Shown here one piece after another: positions 18,800 through 32,440 of a stretch of DNA of 64,000 nucleotides. Below the pieces are notes generated by a model. The model was not told the DNA's origin, ran no database searches, and saw only the letters and a program-made list of their open reading frames with translations. Each line of letters begins with the position of its first letter. Position 1 is the stretch's first letter. The translations under genes and the position numbers were made by a program. Location of the stretch: NCBI RefSeq assembly GCF_910596095.1, contig NC_056550.1:19190501-19254500 (forward strand), written 5' to 3'. The stretch is from Thunnus maccoyii (taxonomy: Eukaryota; Chordata; Actinopteri; Scombriformes; Scombridae).

Positions 18800-20880
18800 G
18801 ATGTGAGAGCGTCATACTATGTATTTCAAAAGTTAAAGGTTTGCAAATGTCACAGTAAGTATTAAGAATGTATGTAAGGTTGGGAGAATACTATCTTTTA
18901 CGTTAAGTTTATTTTTTGTACATTTTTGACTGTAGGTTATATACAGTATATGCATTTAATTTTGTATAAACCAAAAGAACAAATGATCAATCTAATAAAC
19001 CATTTTCCAAATGCTCCTTTCATTTGTGCACATCAAAAAAAATGCATAAAATTGTATTACACAATGTGCCGGTCCGATTTGTGTGTCACCGGGTGTCCTA
19101 CATTCAACAAAGCACAGCTACATCTCTGTTACACAAGAACTCATTGATCACCAGCTTAGGGATGTACTGTAACAAAAGTAACATATGCTAACATTTTTTC
19201 TAGGTCTGTTCAAACTCCACTTGTTTAAAAAAAAAAAAAAACAAAGTTTATCCCACTTGAAGAGTGAAAACAGGTAATACCACTGATTGCACCACACCAG
19301 TCCATATTGGCAACAAAGCACCTACAACCTTACTGCAAAGTGAAAAGAAGATCAACAAGAACACGTCTGCTCTGACAACAGATCAATTTAAACACATTAA
19401 CCACATTTAAATTTGTGGGTATGGGACTGGCTGGCCAATTATCCAGATGCATCACAGACCAGCATAGAACCATCTGACACAGCACCTATCCCGTCAATGT
19501 CATATAGAAATCATTCAGAGTTATAAAACAGTAAAAAAAAATGAAGTTCTAAAACAGATAAACATGCACATGCACCTAATTAAAAGCAAAACTAAACAAA
19601 AATGTGAGTTTGAGTTTATTCCGAAAACGGCACAATGTAGATGCAAACCACAAATCAGCTGGCAGGTTGCTCCAGCAGGCAGGTTGAGGATAAGCACTGA
19701 ATGCTCTGTCACCAGATTTTGAATGAACTCTGGAATTTGGAGAAAAAGATTGTCCTCAATATGTCAAATATACTGTATGTATTCAGGGGCCAGGCCAGTG
19801 TTTTATAGACCAGAAGCACAGCCTTAAAGTCACAGGTAGCCAGTTGAACTGTTTGACAACTGGAGTGATATGTTGTTGTTTTTTTCAAGATATTGGCATT
19901 TTGAAAGCACTGAAGCCCTTGAATGGCTTTTACAGAAAGACCAGTGAAAAATGGTGTTACGGTTGTATAGTATGCTGGTGATACAGGCATGGACAAGTGT
20001 TTCTGAGTCAACCTGGGGGAGAAAGCAACAGATTTTGGAGATATACTTGAGATGATGGAAGGCAGTTAAAGTGATATTGCTGGTGTGTGACTAAAAATTA
20101 AGGTATCTCCAGGTTTTTGACTTGGTCAGTCCAACAGTTGACAGCAGCCAAATACATGGTATTTTCAAGTTAGCAGGTGCTTGAACCAGTGATCCACATA
20201 CACACCTGGAGAAACACCCAGACCGTGCTGCGAAAAGTTTCTCCACCAGACAAGGCTGATTATACTGCCACAGTGTTGTACAGTTCAAATGTACAGTCAT
20301 AGAAAGTCCTCTGTTAAGGCAGGGGCTTTCCAATCACACTAACATCACAACAAACCAGCTGCAGGTGGCTCACCATGTCTTCAAAGCAAGGTGCCAAAAG
20401 GACCCAAAGGCTAACATGGGGAATATAACACTGAAAATGTCCAACACCCAGGAATAGTCCAGTGGTGTCACCATCAGCTGAGTCACTGAGTGCATACTAC
20501 AGTACAGCACTATAGCAGTACGCTGTTGTGCATTGTGGGAGCATACTGCATGGCTGGCTGTCTCCTGTCTGACTCTCTCAAACAAGGAGGATTAGTAGAG
20601 GATTGTATTAAAACGACAAAAGCAATAAAAAAAAATTACAAAACACCCTTACAAGGATGCATTAACAATTAGAAAAGATTACCCATTAAAACATATTTAA
20701 ACAAACACCCATATCTTTCACCTATGATTAAAAAAACCCTGTAAAGTTCAAGTTTAAGTATAATAAATCCACCATTTATTAAAGTTACTTATTATTATCA
20801 TCATCATTATTATGATTATAGCCTGGATTGTGTTATTTAACATGTGTTTTTCTCTTTATCCTATTAATCTAGAAAACAGG
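18800..20880. other. tyk2-raver1 intergenic, possible old repeat at 19590-20110
   Basis: No gene is seen. The stretch around 19600-20100 (for example GCACTGAATGCTCTGTCACC and CAGTTGAACTGTTTGACAAC) has the look of a decayed retroelement 3' region, but no frame or borders support a firm call. A mixed ATT/ATC simple repeat lies near 20790-20820. Confidence 0.35.
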
Positions 20881-20883
20881 GTA

Positions 20884-21570
20884 GGGGAGAACAGGGTTGG
20901 TAGTCACACTTTTTACTTTCATTTGAATCCCTCAAAACCTGTATCCTTAATAGACTTCCTTTCAATCTGTAATGGAAGAATGAAGTGTAAGGTAGGAATG
21001 GAGTGACCTTACTCTCCTTAAGCTTATTCTGTTCAAAAGATGTGGACTGTCAAATACGTCTTGTGCACTTGTGACAACCATCCCCATCGTGGGGTTGGTA
21101 GTCACACTCTATGGGATTGGTTGTCCCTATGTTATTTTAATAGGGGAAAATAAAATAAAAATAGAGGCAATCTTAAAAATGAATTTAAAAAGTTTAATTT
21201 CATGTTGAATGTTCATGAATGTGACAAGCATCCCCCCAACTGGGCTTTTTTTGCTACTGGTAAAGCTATCAGCCACGTAATAGCGAAACTAAGGAAAAAA
21301 CTAAACTATAGCTCTCCCCTCACACTTTTTGATGGTAATAATTGTTTTATTATAAACCCATTGTGTAAAAGCCTAGAGGAGAAACACCGAAGAGCTGGAT
21401 ATTTACATTTTGACATGAAAAACACCTCACCTCACCTCAATGTGGAGTGTTTTACTCCTGAAATGACCTTGTAGGTGACCTCTGACCCCAATTCTGAAAA
21501 TTTCATGACCAATATTTTTTTTAACAGGGAGCGACATCTAATGAATGCGACAACCAACCCTGTTCTCCCC
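20884..21570. mobile_element. MITE, 687 bp, with TA target site and repeated subterminal motif
   Basis: The ends are near-perfect inverted repeats: GGGGAGAACAGGGTTGGT from 20884 and its complement ending at 21570. A TA lies directly outside each end (20882-20883 and 21571-21572), as for Tc1/mariner-type insertion. Copies of the motif GGTTGGTAGTCACA, or its complement, recur inside at 21071-21085 (complement), 21091-21106, 21114-21127 (diverged) and 21221-21235 (complement), in addition to the terminal ones. There is no transposase frame, so the element is non-autonomous. It lies about 400 bp upstream of the raver1 start. Confidence 0.8.
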
Positions 21571-21799
21571 TACTTACAATCAAGGACTATTCAAGTCTGA
21601 CCTAAACATATTCATCATAGAAATGCAGCAATGTTCACAGTTAAAGGTTGGGAGACAATTATATGTCGCCGTCCTCGTGCATAGATTTACTCAGATGTAG
21701 TCTGTCTAATTAAAATGCCCCTAAAGTTATATTTATGGGGCCCCACTGACTCTGAGACTCAACTGTGGAGATCTTCAGCATTTCATATCCAGCTTTGAG

Positions 21800-21973
21800 T
21801 GTTTTTCAGGGAACACCCGTAGCCCCACCCCCACCCTCCGTTACGTCGTAGTCATGGAGAATGCGTCCCCCTCTCGTCCAATCAGAAGCGGCGCTGGGGC
21901 CATGTGTGTATTGTTTAAACTGCTCAAATCGGACCGAGTTCCCAGACCGAAAAAACTTCCACCAAACTGAGTG
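21800..21973 (+). promoter_or_regulatory. raver1: raver1 promoter region with CCAAT box
   Basis: A GC-richer stretch just upstream of the raver1 start has a CCAAT box at 21878-21882 and no clear TATA box, as expected for a broadly expressed gene. The transcription start cannot be placed. Confidence 0.45.
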
Positions 21974-24900
21974 ATGGCGGCCGTCGTGTCTGTTAGCACA
22001 GCTGCCAGAGATGAAAGCACAGACACAGGGCTCAGTTTCGCCTCTCGCCCGCTTCATGAAAATTACGACCTCGCCGCGGATCATGAAAACTGGAGAACCG
22101 GAGACCGCCGGCACCCTGAACTCGAACCCGGCGAAGAGGACGCGACACCGGGACGCGAGTGTCAGCGGAGGGTCGACGAAGACTTGACATCACTGAGCCC
22201 CGACGAGATCGAGAGCCGCTTGGAGAGAACTCGCCGGGAGTTTTACAACCGTAGAAAAATCATCATGAAAAATCTGCCCTCCGACGTTAGCAATCAGGTA
22301 TGTGTGAAAATTAGCAAACAGCCGGAGGTTTAAATCTGTGGATGATTGATTGATTGATTGACGGGGTTCGGCTAACGGCAGCCTAGCTCCACTATGCTAC
22401 CTATGTTAGCCTGCTAGCCATTTAACTCGTTAGCTGCCTTTTAAACTTTAGTTGATGCTATATTTGACTTTTTTATATCTCCAACTTGTTTAAAAGCTAA
22501 AACACCGTTAATTGACACCTATTGTACACAATGAGTGTAATATTGTGTTCAATTTGTTTGTGTTAGTTGACTTACACGGCTTAACTGCCAGGTGGTCAGA
22601 TAACTGTCACCTATGGTCATCTGTGGCCTGTATGACCTGCCAGTCCGGCCTTGTAGGTAGCAATTTGGTAACTTTGATATTCGTGGTGTAATTTCACCAA
22701 ACGACTGTCTAAACTAAGCTGTCGGTAATTATACGTTTTACTTGAGGGTTACAGGTGCATAGAATACTTTTCATCAGCCCATCAAAGCTCTTGTTTAGTT
22801 GTATGAACCAGCCTGTGATTTACTCATGATGCCACATTTTTTTTTTGGGAACGTGCCTGACTCGTGGGGAGCGGTGGGCCTGCGGGCGGTACCATTGTTC
22901 AGAGAGGTGGAGGGGGGGGGAGTAGTGGCAGTTCGAGATGTGAGTTGCATTACAACAAAAGGTGGAAGGCGTGGAGACAAAACGTTTCAGAAAATGCTAG
23001 ACAGCATCGCCATTTCGTTTGTGAATGGGCAAAAGCAGCGCAGAACAATTTCTCCTACAACAATGAGTCAGTTATTCACCTCCCTCATCCCCCCACAGGT
23101 GCACTTGCGTTGCTTGTTTCCCAGTGAACATGAATGTGTTATGTGATTTACCAAAATCTACAAATGAGCAGTGATGCTCAAAATTTACAACTGAGAAAGT
23201 AATAGTTTATGTGCAGAATGATACCCTGTTTACAAACTGCATTACATCACTTTAATGATTATTTTAAATGCCTGGATGTGACTATTTTCTTTCACTATTT
23301 ACAGGAGGTCCATGAGCTGTTGGGCAACTATGACTTGAAGTACTGCTTTGTCGACAAATACAAGGGCACAGGTTGGTTTAACTGCTTGTCCATCATGTTA
23401 GACGCCGCATGTGCTTTGAGTTCAGATACAAGGAGTAAAGGACATATCACAGAGAATCTAACTCCATAAAAACAACACAAACTTGATAGTTTGTTCAAGT
23501 AACCCAGGATGTCTGCATTTAGATAAGTTCACCATTTAGAGTAAAGTAATGGAGCTACAGTCCTCTCAATGTGGAAGACTTACTTCTCAGTTTATAGGGC
23601 TACGTTCATAATGAGGATAAGGTTCTTGACTACAAGCAAGACGCTGAACAAAATGAACAAACAGCATGTGGAGGAGATGCTTTTTGTGTCGAAACATCAC
23701 TTCATTTGCAGCTTCAGTAAAGATGTAATCTAGATGGTGAATGTGCTCCAGTATTTCATCACTGGCGGTGACTAGATTTTTGGCCCTTCACTAAATTACC
23801 ATAATTATATCCTACTTACTCCATGCTGATATGTATCCTAGCTCTGTGGAGGTGTGACTGTAGTCTGTGATGTACACAACAGTGTGCTAACTCTGGCAGC
23901 ACTGGCAGAGATAGCAAGCTGTTGTGAGAGTCTGCTAGCAAGGAAAGTTGTCCAGCTAGCGATCATTATTCCAGTGAGTAATTTTCTCCAAGTGTAGCTT
24001 GGAGAACCCATGTTGTGAAAGTAATCTATCGGTTAAAAGTTTGGGGGAAAATTGTTGCAAAGTTTATGTGGCTGGACTACATGAAAATATGCTCTCAAAT
24101 GCCTACATTGTAGGAAAAGCTGAACAGAATGACTTGACAAAATTGGAGGAATAAGAATTTATTCCAAAAATATTCCAAAAACACTTTTATACCTTCTGAC
24201 AGATACTTCTGACATGCTTATGACCTTTTCTGCACATTGTCAGTTACTGATCTGTCTTTTGTTGACAGATGTTGAGCTCAATTGTCAGAACATATTTATC
24301 TATTTGTATGCATGAATGCCATCATGATATTGGGTTTTAAATAATCCTGAGGGGACCTTGTATTGCCCCTAACTGTGAGCTGTGTCTTAATCCAAGGCGG
24401 TTGCAGAAAAGACAAACAAAAACTGAGCACCAGAAGTCAGCTTAGACTAAGCATGTAAAATGTTTTTACACATTGGATGATGGCATGGTCTCCCACTGAG
24501 AAGTGGCTGATTTATAATGGGTCAGATGGTAATTTCAGGGTTGGTTTCTACAAAGCTGTTGTGTTAGATAACCAGTCACATTTTAGATGTGTTTTTTTGT
24601 AAACTGTCTCGCCAGTTGGCTGGTAAAATATTATCTTTAAAACACAACAAATCTTTTTGCTTCTCTATCAAAACATAGGTAACAGGATGATAGCTGTACT
24701 TGAGCCGCAGCACACTATTGGGCTCTAGTATATTTGTCTGCTTTGTAACAATAGTCTGTAAAATAAGTAGACTTTCTAAAAGTTGGTGCCAATAACATTA
24801 AAACTCATACAGGTCTAGATGTGACTTTTTAGCTGTCAACAGTGGAGATGGAATGCCTTTGATTCTTGTCAGGCCCTGTGACAACCATTGTAGTTTCAAT

Positions 24901-27900
24901 GAGGGGAAATGTTGCAGTGACATAAAAGCTGTTGTGCGGTGACATCGTGCCACCAGCATTGTCTTTTTTATCAGACCTGCTAAAGGAGGAATGAGGTCAC
25001 AACCAAGGTTTGCTCTCCAAGAGTAAAATCGATCTTGCTCTTAGTGCTGACTGAACAAATGTCACACTCTCACTTGACACCGAATTGTGTTTTTTATTGT
25101 CCCTCTTCCTCCCTCTGTCCCTATCGCCCTCAGCATTTGTGACACTGCTCAATGGGGAGCAGGCACAGTGTGCCATCAAAGAGTTCCACCAGCATGTGCT
25201 ACGGGACCGGGAGATCTCTGTGCAGCTGCAGCCGACAGACGCTCTACTGTGCATCGCCAACTTGCCCCGCGCTTTCACCCAGCAGCAGTTTGAGGAGTTG
25301 GTGCGACCCTTTGGAAACCTGGAACGCTGCTTTCTGGTATACAGCGCCTCTACCGGGCATTCCAAGGGCTACGGCTTTGTGGAGTACATGAAGAAAGACT
25401 CGGCGGCCAGGGCCAAGTCAGAGCTCTTGGGGAAGCAGCTGGGCTCCCGCATGCTGTACGTCCACTGGACAGAGGTGGGCTCGCTCACATACCCGCTGCT
25501 GCACTCCAAATGTCTGTGTGTGGACCGCCTGCCCCCGAGCCTGCTGACTGCCCAAGACCTCCGCAACGCACTGGCTGACACCCATGCACCAGTCTTCTGC
25601 CAGGTCAAAAATGTACCAAATAATTGTCTGTGGGGATGAGTTATAAATGCCAGGAATGATATTGTAAAGTTTTATTCCATATTTGATCTGTCAATACCGT
25701 TCACCTTTACCCCATATTTCATGTGGCCACTCAAAGTTTCTATGGCAATGAGCATTGCTGGTTTCTATGGTGATGACCACCTGACTCTCCCAGGTGGTGT
25801 CATTCAGCAGGCTTTTCTGGAATGAGAGAGAGGGGTGTCCTTTTAGCACGACACACATAGTAGTACTTTTCTGCTGGTTCCAGGGTTTTTTAGGATTGTG
25901 GCAAAAGCGGTGATGATTAAGGGTCATGTGATAGTTTAAAAGAAAACGTTGAGTTTCCCAACACTTGTTTGAACAAGCTTCAGCTGGCCTGGTTTTGAGG
26001 GTATGAAACATGGTGGTATTAGATCATGAGGCCACTCATGATAGATGGTGAGTGGAGGGCCTTTTTAGAGGGAAATTTTAAAAGCTACATGGTCATCATA
26101 TTCCCAGAATAGTACCTATATTTAAGCAAAAGAATGCGAAAGAAATATTTTGGATGGACATTTTGTCTTTTTTAGAGGAAGTCTTGAATAACAGCTGGTT
26201 TACGAGAAACGGGCAGTGCCACTTTTTCTTTCTTTTCTTTTTTTTTCCTTTTTTTTTTTTTTTTTTTAAAGGGAACCTGTATTATTAATAAACAAAACCC
26301 AGAAAAAGAATCTGTTGAGATTTTCAACATCACTTTAAATTTAGTTTGAGCAGTGATTCCAGTACATTCCAGGGGTTTTACAGGACATAAATATGCTTTT
26401 AGATAGCTGTTGCACTCAAACATGTGCATTCACGGTGTAAGTGGAAAAAAACGCAGGCCTGGCAGTCAGCCCTAACTTGTGTGTGTACAGTATTTATTGG
26501 CAGCAGAACTTTGGCTGATAATGTTTCCGTGAGATTAAAATGACTTTTTCTTCTCCACCTCACCTTGACAGTTGGCTCAGGGACAAGATGGAAGTTTCCG
26601 GCGCTTTGCGGTTTTGGAGTTCGCCACGGCCGAGATGGCCGAGGAGGCACAGCGACTCACTGACGGCAGGCTGCTGGGTGGGACACACATCAGGATGTCC
26701 TTCTGTGCTCCTGGCCCTCCCGGAAGAAGCATGTTAGCCGCTCTGATTGCTGCTCAAACCACGGTATTCACGTCGCATATTTCTAATGAATATCCAGATT
26801 CATTTAGCCGTTGCTCTTGTGCTGAATGTCTTGTCTTGTGGCCCCTCTCTCCAAGGCTGTGAACAGGGGTAAAGGTCTCCTCCCTGATCCCACAGCCATG
26901 CAGATACTCACAGGCCTAAATAACCCCGCCACCCTCAAAATGCTGCTGAACCCGCTCTCACAGGGACACAAACAAGGTGAGGAGTCCTCGCTGGCTCTGC
27001 AGATACTTTGAATAGTGTTTTTAGGTTTTGTTCTGTCGATCCTGATGTGCTCGCTTTGTATGCAGGCCTTCTCGGGGCAGCCCCTACGATGCCGCTGCTG
27101 GCCAACCCCGCCCTCTCCGCTGCCTTGCTCCAGTTGCTCCTTCAGAACCAGGCCAAGGCCCAGCAGGTAACGCTGCCTTTCTTCCTTCTTTTTTTTTTTT
27201 TTTTTCTCTGACATCATCCTCTCAGCCGCACAGCCTGTTTTGACTCATCCTCTCCTACTCATACACCCTTCCCACCCCACCCCACCCTCCCTACTCTGCT
27301 CTTTCCCACTTTACCATTAGCATGCCTTTCTGGGAAATCATCTTCTGTGGGCTCAGGTGCTACACAATAAAGAAACCCCTCTAGTGCCTTGTGTGAGTGA
27401 TAATGGTGTTTGTGTTTGGCTATCAGTGTGAGGTGGTGGTGGTGAAGCTAGACAGATCCTGGTCTTTTATGTGCTTGGTGATAGAAAACGCAATGCCTGA
27501 GTGGGTAAGCTCTCGCTAGGAAGTAGGTTTTTGTGTGTGTGTGTGTTGGGTGGGGGTGCTTTTGAGTGGTGCTGACTGATGTGGTAGGTGTTGTGCTCTA
27601 TTGTGCGCAAAAAGTGTAAATAACTATTCTGTAAGGACTTCATTTCATATGTGGTGAGTAAGCCTCAGTGCTGATTAAGTGTGCTCGTGTAGTTCAGCAG
27701 TTTTCCGCCACTTAGGTGTTGCTGCCAGGTTGTGTGACCCTGAACTCTGTTCTCTCCTTTGGCCAGCAGGCAGGACTCATTGGGGAGAATCCTCTGGCTG
27801 CTCTGCCTGTCCAGCAGGGAGTCCATCTGCTCGGAGACCTGCCCCAAGGTTTGGCATCCGCCGACTCCAGCCGTAGCTCCTAGAGCCACAAACTGCATGT

Positions 27901-29986
27901 TTTTGCTTTGCTTATGATGCTAAACATCTGTAACTCTCTTTGCCAGTTAATCATGCTTTCTGATCTTTACAATAGTCATGATATTTTGGTCACAATGCTA
28001 ATCAATCTTAATGTCGCATGGTAGAATTCAACAGATGTATTGTTAACATTTATGTTAACATTTGTGGTTTAAAAAAAACAATCAAAAACAAATTTTTGCA
28101 AGTTTGATTCACAAACGTTTATGATAAACATGTATTCAGGGTAGAAAAACAGATAAAAAAATGTAAAAATTTAATTTAATTTTAATTTACAGTCCATCTC
28201 TCTTATTCCTTTTAGGCGGTGTTGTCCCAGGTCTAGGTCTTCAGGCAGATCCTCTGGCCCCCCTAAAGCCAATGCCACTTGGCAGAGCCCTGGCAAGGGA
28301 GCAGGAGTCTCCCACTGCAGCGTGCACCTTCCCCCAGACTTCCTCTCCCACTCTGCAGGGCATCTCCATGCCTCTGATGGGTGGCATGATTGGGGCAGAT
28401 GGCCTCACAGCACAAGGGGTGAGGTCCCAAGTAATTTACATAATAGGCTTTCTGCCTCTTCTCATCCAGCTTTTTGGTTAAGTATAAATGAGAAACTGTC
28501 TTCTTTTTATATCAAAATTGAGTAACTTTCTCCTCTCTCAGGTATCCATACTAGGAGATCCTCCCAAAGAGGTGAATCTTCCCCAGAACGCCTTTCTCAA
28601 TGTCAGCAATGTTTTTCCTTCAGGTGAGATGCTCTTTTTGTACTCTGCCGTTCTGGTTTTCTTGCTCAGCAGTCGGTTTTTGTTTGCTGCATCAACTCAG
28701 GTATTCAGGCAAAATATATCCAGCATCTTATGTCTGTCTGCTCTCCCCCTGTTCCAGGAGGAAACTGCAGACCTCACCCCTATAGGAAGAGGCCTACACT
28801 AAGCAACGTGTCCAACCAGCACTCACACCAGAGCATACAGCCAAATTACAACCTGCGCTACCAGGAGTCCTACAGCCCAGAGTACCCTCCTGTACACCAG
28901 GTAACCACTGAATTGCCCCTCTTCGTCCATAGGAAAGACTCACTCACACTTTTTTAGCTTTTATTTTAACATTATAATGCACTGCTTCAATTGAAATTAC
29001 AATGCAGTACACACCATACTGTTTTGCTGCTTATTCAATGTGCTATATGCTGTGATCTGGTCTAATGCCCATCTGGTGTTTGTCCTCAGGATCCCTTGAC
29101 CCACTTGTATGAACAGCAGGAGAACCTTGATACCGGGGCCCTGGCAGGATTCGGACAGCAGGTAGTGTTTAATCAACCATTACGAGAAGACGTGAGCAAA
29201 CTTTTAATGCTATTAATTTAAATGCGTAGCGCCCTCCAGTAATGCAGCTGTGGACTTGTTTGTTTATCTCCGCAGCTCTCTCGTCACCCCGAGTACAGTG
29301 AGCGGTTTTCCCACTACAGTTACCCTCCCAGCCCTCCCCTGTCCTCATATTTCAGCTCAGGGCCTGAGACCCCCAGTAACGGTAGCCTCCCTTCCACCCA
29401 GCTCAACAGGGTAAGACAAAAGCTTTGGACTGATTTGGACTTTGTGAAATGAACCTTTTTTTTTTTTTTTTTGTTCCAAACTATTCATTACTTGTCTGTG
29501 CAAGAACATTACGGCAGTATTGGGAACAGATAAAAAGTAGAGGGTTAGATTCTAAGAATAAGCCAATGTTCAATAATTAATGTTGTTCTGGGTGAATAAG
29601 TCTTAATAAAGGAAGTTTTAGCCACTGAAAGTTGGTTGTTTTTCCTCAGGCTGTGGGAATGCCTCCTGTTAGCCACACCACTAACTACCCTCCAGGCCTG
29701 GGGAACGCCGTGAGGGTAATTTGGACATTTTCTTGTCTATGCTTACTTTTGCGTCTCAATTTTTGTGCACATTATTTGCTCTATATTGATTTCTCTCTCT
29801 TTTTTTTTTTTTTGTCTTCTTTTTCTTTACAAATTGTAGACTCCCATCGGTAGCCACAAGCGTGTCTTCTCCCGTCTGATCCCGTCTCCAGAGCCAAGCC
29901 CCGAGGGCGGGTACGTTGGCCAGCACTCCCAAGGCCTCGGTGGCCATTACGCAGACTCCTACCTTAAGCGCAAGCGTATATTCTAA
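21974..29986 (+). CDS. raver1: Ribonucleoprotein PTB-binding 1 (RAVER1), 14 coding exons, 734 aa
   Basis: RAVER1 is a nucleo-cytoplasmic RNA-binding protein that works with PTB in splicing repression and also binds vinculin and alpha-actinin. Coding exons: 21974-22297, 23305-23371, 25134-25603, 26572-26763, 26856-26976, 27066-27166, 27767-27848, 28216-28418, 28542-28623, 28758-28900, 29090-29161, 29276-29410, 29650-29715, 29840-29986 (TAA). The frame is continuous with GT-AG junctions. Three RRMs are visible: RRM1 from RKIIMKNLP (about 93-165), RRM2 with LLCIANLP and SKGYGFVEY (about 168-245), and RRM3 with CLCVDRLPP and RFAVLEF (about 255-335). The rest is low-complexity and Pro/Ser/Gln-rich. 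PTB-binding motifs of the type [SG][IL]LGxxP occur as GLLGAAP (392-398) and SILGDPP (522-528). The C-terminus, [20 protein letters not shown] then [13 protein letters not shown], is nearly identical to human RAVER1 and distinguishes it from RAVER2. ATG 21974 is the only start matching the conserved MAA- opening; the preceding GTG is not used. Confidence 0.96.
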
Positions 29987-32440
29987 ATACAGCTGAGTGC
30001 TTCTTGCTGTATGAGTAGCCATTCAACAGCCAGGACACAATGGAAGCTCCTCCGGTCTCCCTTAGTGAACTCTTAACTTGGCAGTCCTTGGATTTGTCTC
30101 CTGTGTACTCCTGTGAGTGACCCCTGGAGGGCGCTGAGGAGTGCGGCCTGTTTGTATCTGGACAGTTGTCACTCCATGGGAATTCTTGGTGGTTGTTTTT
30201 TTTTTTTTTTTTTTAATTTTTTTTCTGTTTGTGTGTGTGTATATATGATTTTAGTGTGTTGGTAAATTAAGTTTTTACCCTTTTTTTTTTCTTTTTTTTT
30301 TCTTTTAATTTGCCTTTAATTTCTTGTTGAAAAACATGTACAGTGACGAAAAAAAAAATCAGTTAATTAGCTAATGAAGTCTTTACTCCAAAGCATTTTT
30401 TTATTCCTGTGTTGAGTGTGGTGTGTCAGCAGAGCTACAGATAGTTTGGCCAGTTTTCAATGGCAGTCATAGGCTGCTTTTTATGATGTTTGACATCTCA
30501 CTAAAGTGATGCTGTCCACAATTTCAGGCAAAGGGACTTGCATAGTATAAAAACAAGCTTTATTTCAAAGGCTCTACACTTTTTTTTGATAGCCTTCCTT
30601 ATTCCATGTAAAAAGTTCAGTAGTTTGTTAAATGATATGGTGTTCTTTGTGTTGTTGTGGTGTTTTCGTTCCCCTTCCCTCCCACAGGGTTGTATATTTT
30701 GCTGTATGCCTCTTCTTTCTCGCTGTGATTCAGGCCTCTCCTCACTGGTTAACATTCAGCTTTCCATCCACCAATGACAGCTGTGTGTACCTGCCTGTGT
30801 ATTACGAAGGTGAACCTTTTTACCAAAACCATTCTGGCATATTTTTTCTCAAGCCTAACTTTTCCACGTTGTTCGTCTTTTGATCCACACCCTCCAACTT
30901 GTTCGCGGAGTCTGTTGTCTTCACTGGTTGTCGAGTGACTTCACTCTGAGGGTGCAGGTCATGATCCTAATCTGTTCTCAGCTTTATAAGATGCCTTTTT
31001 TTTTTTTTTTTTTTTTCTTTTTTTCTCTCTCTCTCCAAGTCTCCTCTCACTCATATGTTGAATATTTTCTGTGTTGATGTGAGTTCTGTTTTTTTTCGCT
31101 AAGTTAAATTTTGAATGTCTTTTTAAAAGTCCAAAACACCACACCTCGGTGGTTGAGTTGGGGTGGGTGGGGTGGTGGACATGCGCTGTGTGCCATTTCT
31201 TGAGCTGCCAGCAGATAGTGAATACAGGAATATTTCCCATCTCTCTTCTTCAGCGAGAGGCTTGACTCTGTTTAATTGGCTTCTCTAGACGGGTAGATGG
31301 CAGTTGGAATGATGGAGATGGCCCAAGTTTTCCAATGATGGTGGGACTTAAGTCTGTCTTAGGGAAATACTAATGGAAGCTACTGGCAGGTGATTAGTCA
31401 GTGACATAATAGTCCTTGTTTTTTCTTTTTTTTTCTTTTTTTTTTGTTTGAATAATTATCTGGTTGACAGTTTGATTGTGAAAACCCATTACCTCTGACT
31501 TCTGCTAGGAAATGCAGCTACACCTGAGCCTTGACAGTGTTTTCTGTGATCTCATCCTGCCCTGTGTTGGCTTCCATCTACATTTACCATTTCTGTGTTT
31601 ATTTGCTGTGTAAATAGTTAAGCTTGATATTTTTTTTTTTTTTTTCGAGTCCAAAACTTTTGTTTTCTTTTAATCATACCTGCCTCTGGTCTGGTGTTTT
31701 GAATGAATTTGCTGCTCGTTGTGTTTTTTTTGTCGTTTGCGTGTATGTTTTTTGAAAGCTGACGTGACCAAGAGTGGCGCCACAGCAGACTGCTCATGTT
31801 GTGTATGGACCATGAGATGAGATACAGCTGTACTGTATGATCGTCATTCATTTGAGTGATCTGAATCAAACTGCTATCCTCTCATCTGTACCGCCATGAT
31901 TGTCTCTGTATGTGTGTGTGATGTGAGCAAGTAAATGTTATTTAAACTCATGTTGTTGTGAGTTCCTCATTTAAAAAAGAAAAAAAAACACTGAAAATAT
32001 ACTGTGGCTCTGTGATATCTGTATCTGACATTTTTGGGTTAACGTTGGGAAAATGTTGCTGTATTTTGCCCTAAATGCCTCACATAACGTTAGGACCTGC
32101 CCCAAGAAACAGGATAAGACTTCAAGAGCACACAATATGCTCTTTGACCACAAGATCCTCAAGCCTTTAATTTTGGCATGTGACACAAATTCTTTTAAGG
32201 GTCACTTTAACAACATCGCTTTAACAGATTTGCTTCATATGGACTTGAATTTCTGCCTTGAAACCTTGATTGCAGGATGCAGAATGAATGTATAGCCATC
32301 TACATTACAAATATATCAAATGAATTAATGATGTGATCATTTCACATAGAACCGATTAATAAACATTTTGAAGAATGTAATTTACTGCCAATAGTATTAA
32401 AAGCAAAAATAAATCAGCACGTGTGGTTAAAAATAAAACT
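29987..32440 (+). other. raver1: raver1 3' UTR, rich in long T tracts
   Basis: There is no further coding exon. The stretch holds repeated poly(T) and T/C tracts (near 30197-30225, 30280-30310, 30993-31030, 31425-31446 and 31629-31645), which would be U-rich in the transcript. AATAAA signals occur at 32358-32363, 32408-32413 and 32432-32437; the last is followed by a GT-rich element and is the best poly(A) candidate. The 3' UTR may therefore be about 2.4 kb, though shorter forms are possible. Confidence 0.45.

Noticed and set aside
25369-25608. Minus-strand frames across raver1 exon 3 (also similar shadows over cdc37 and tyk2 exons)
   Set aside because: Antisense shadows of well-supported coding exons.
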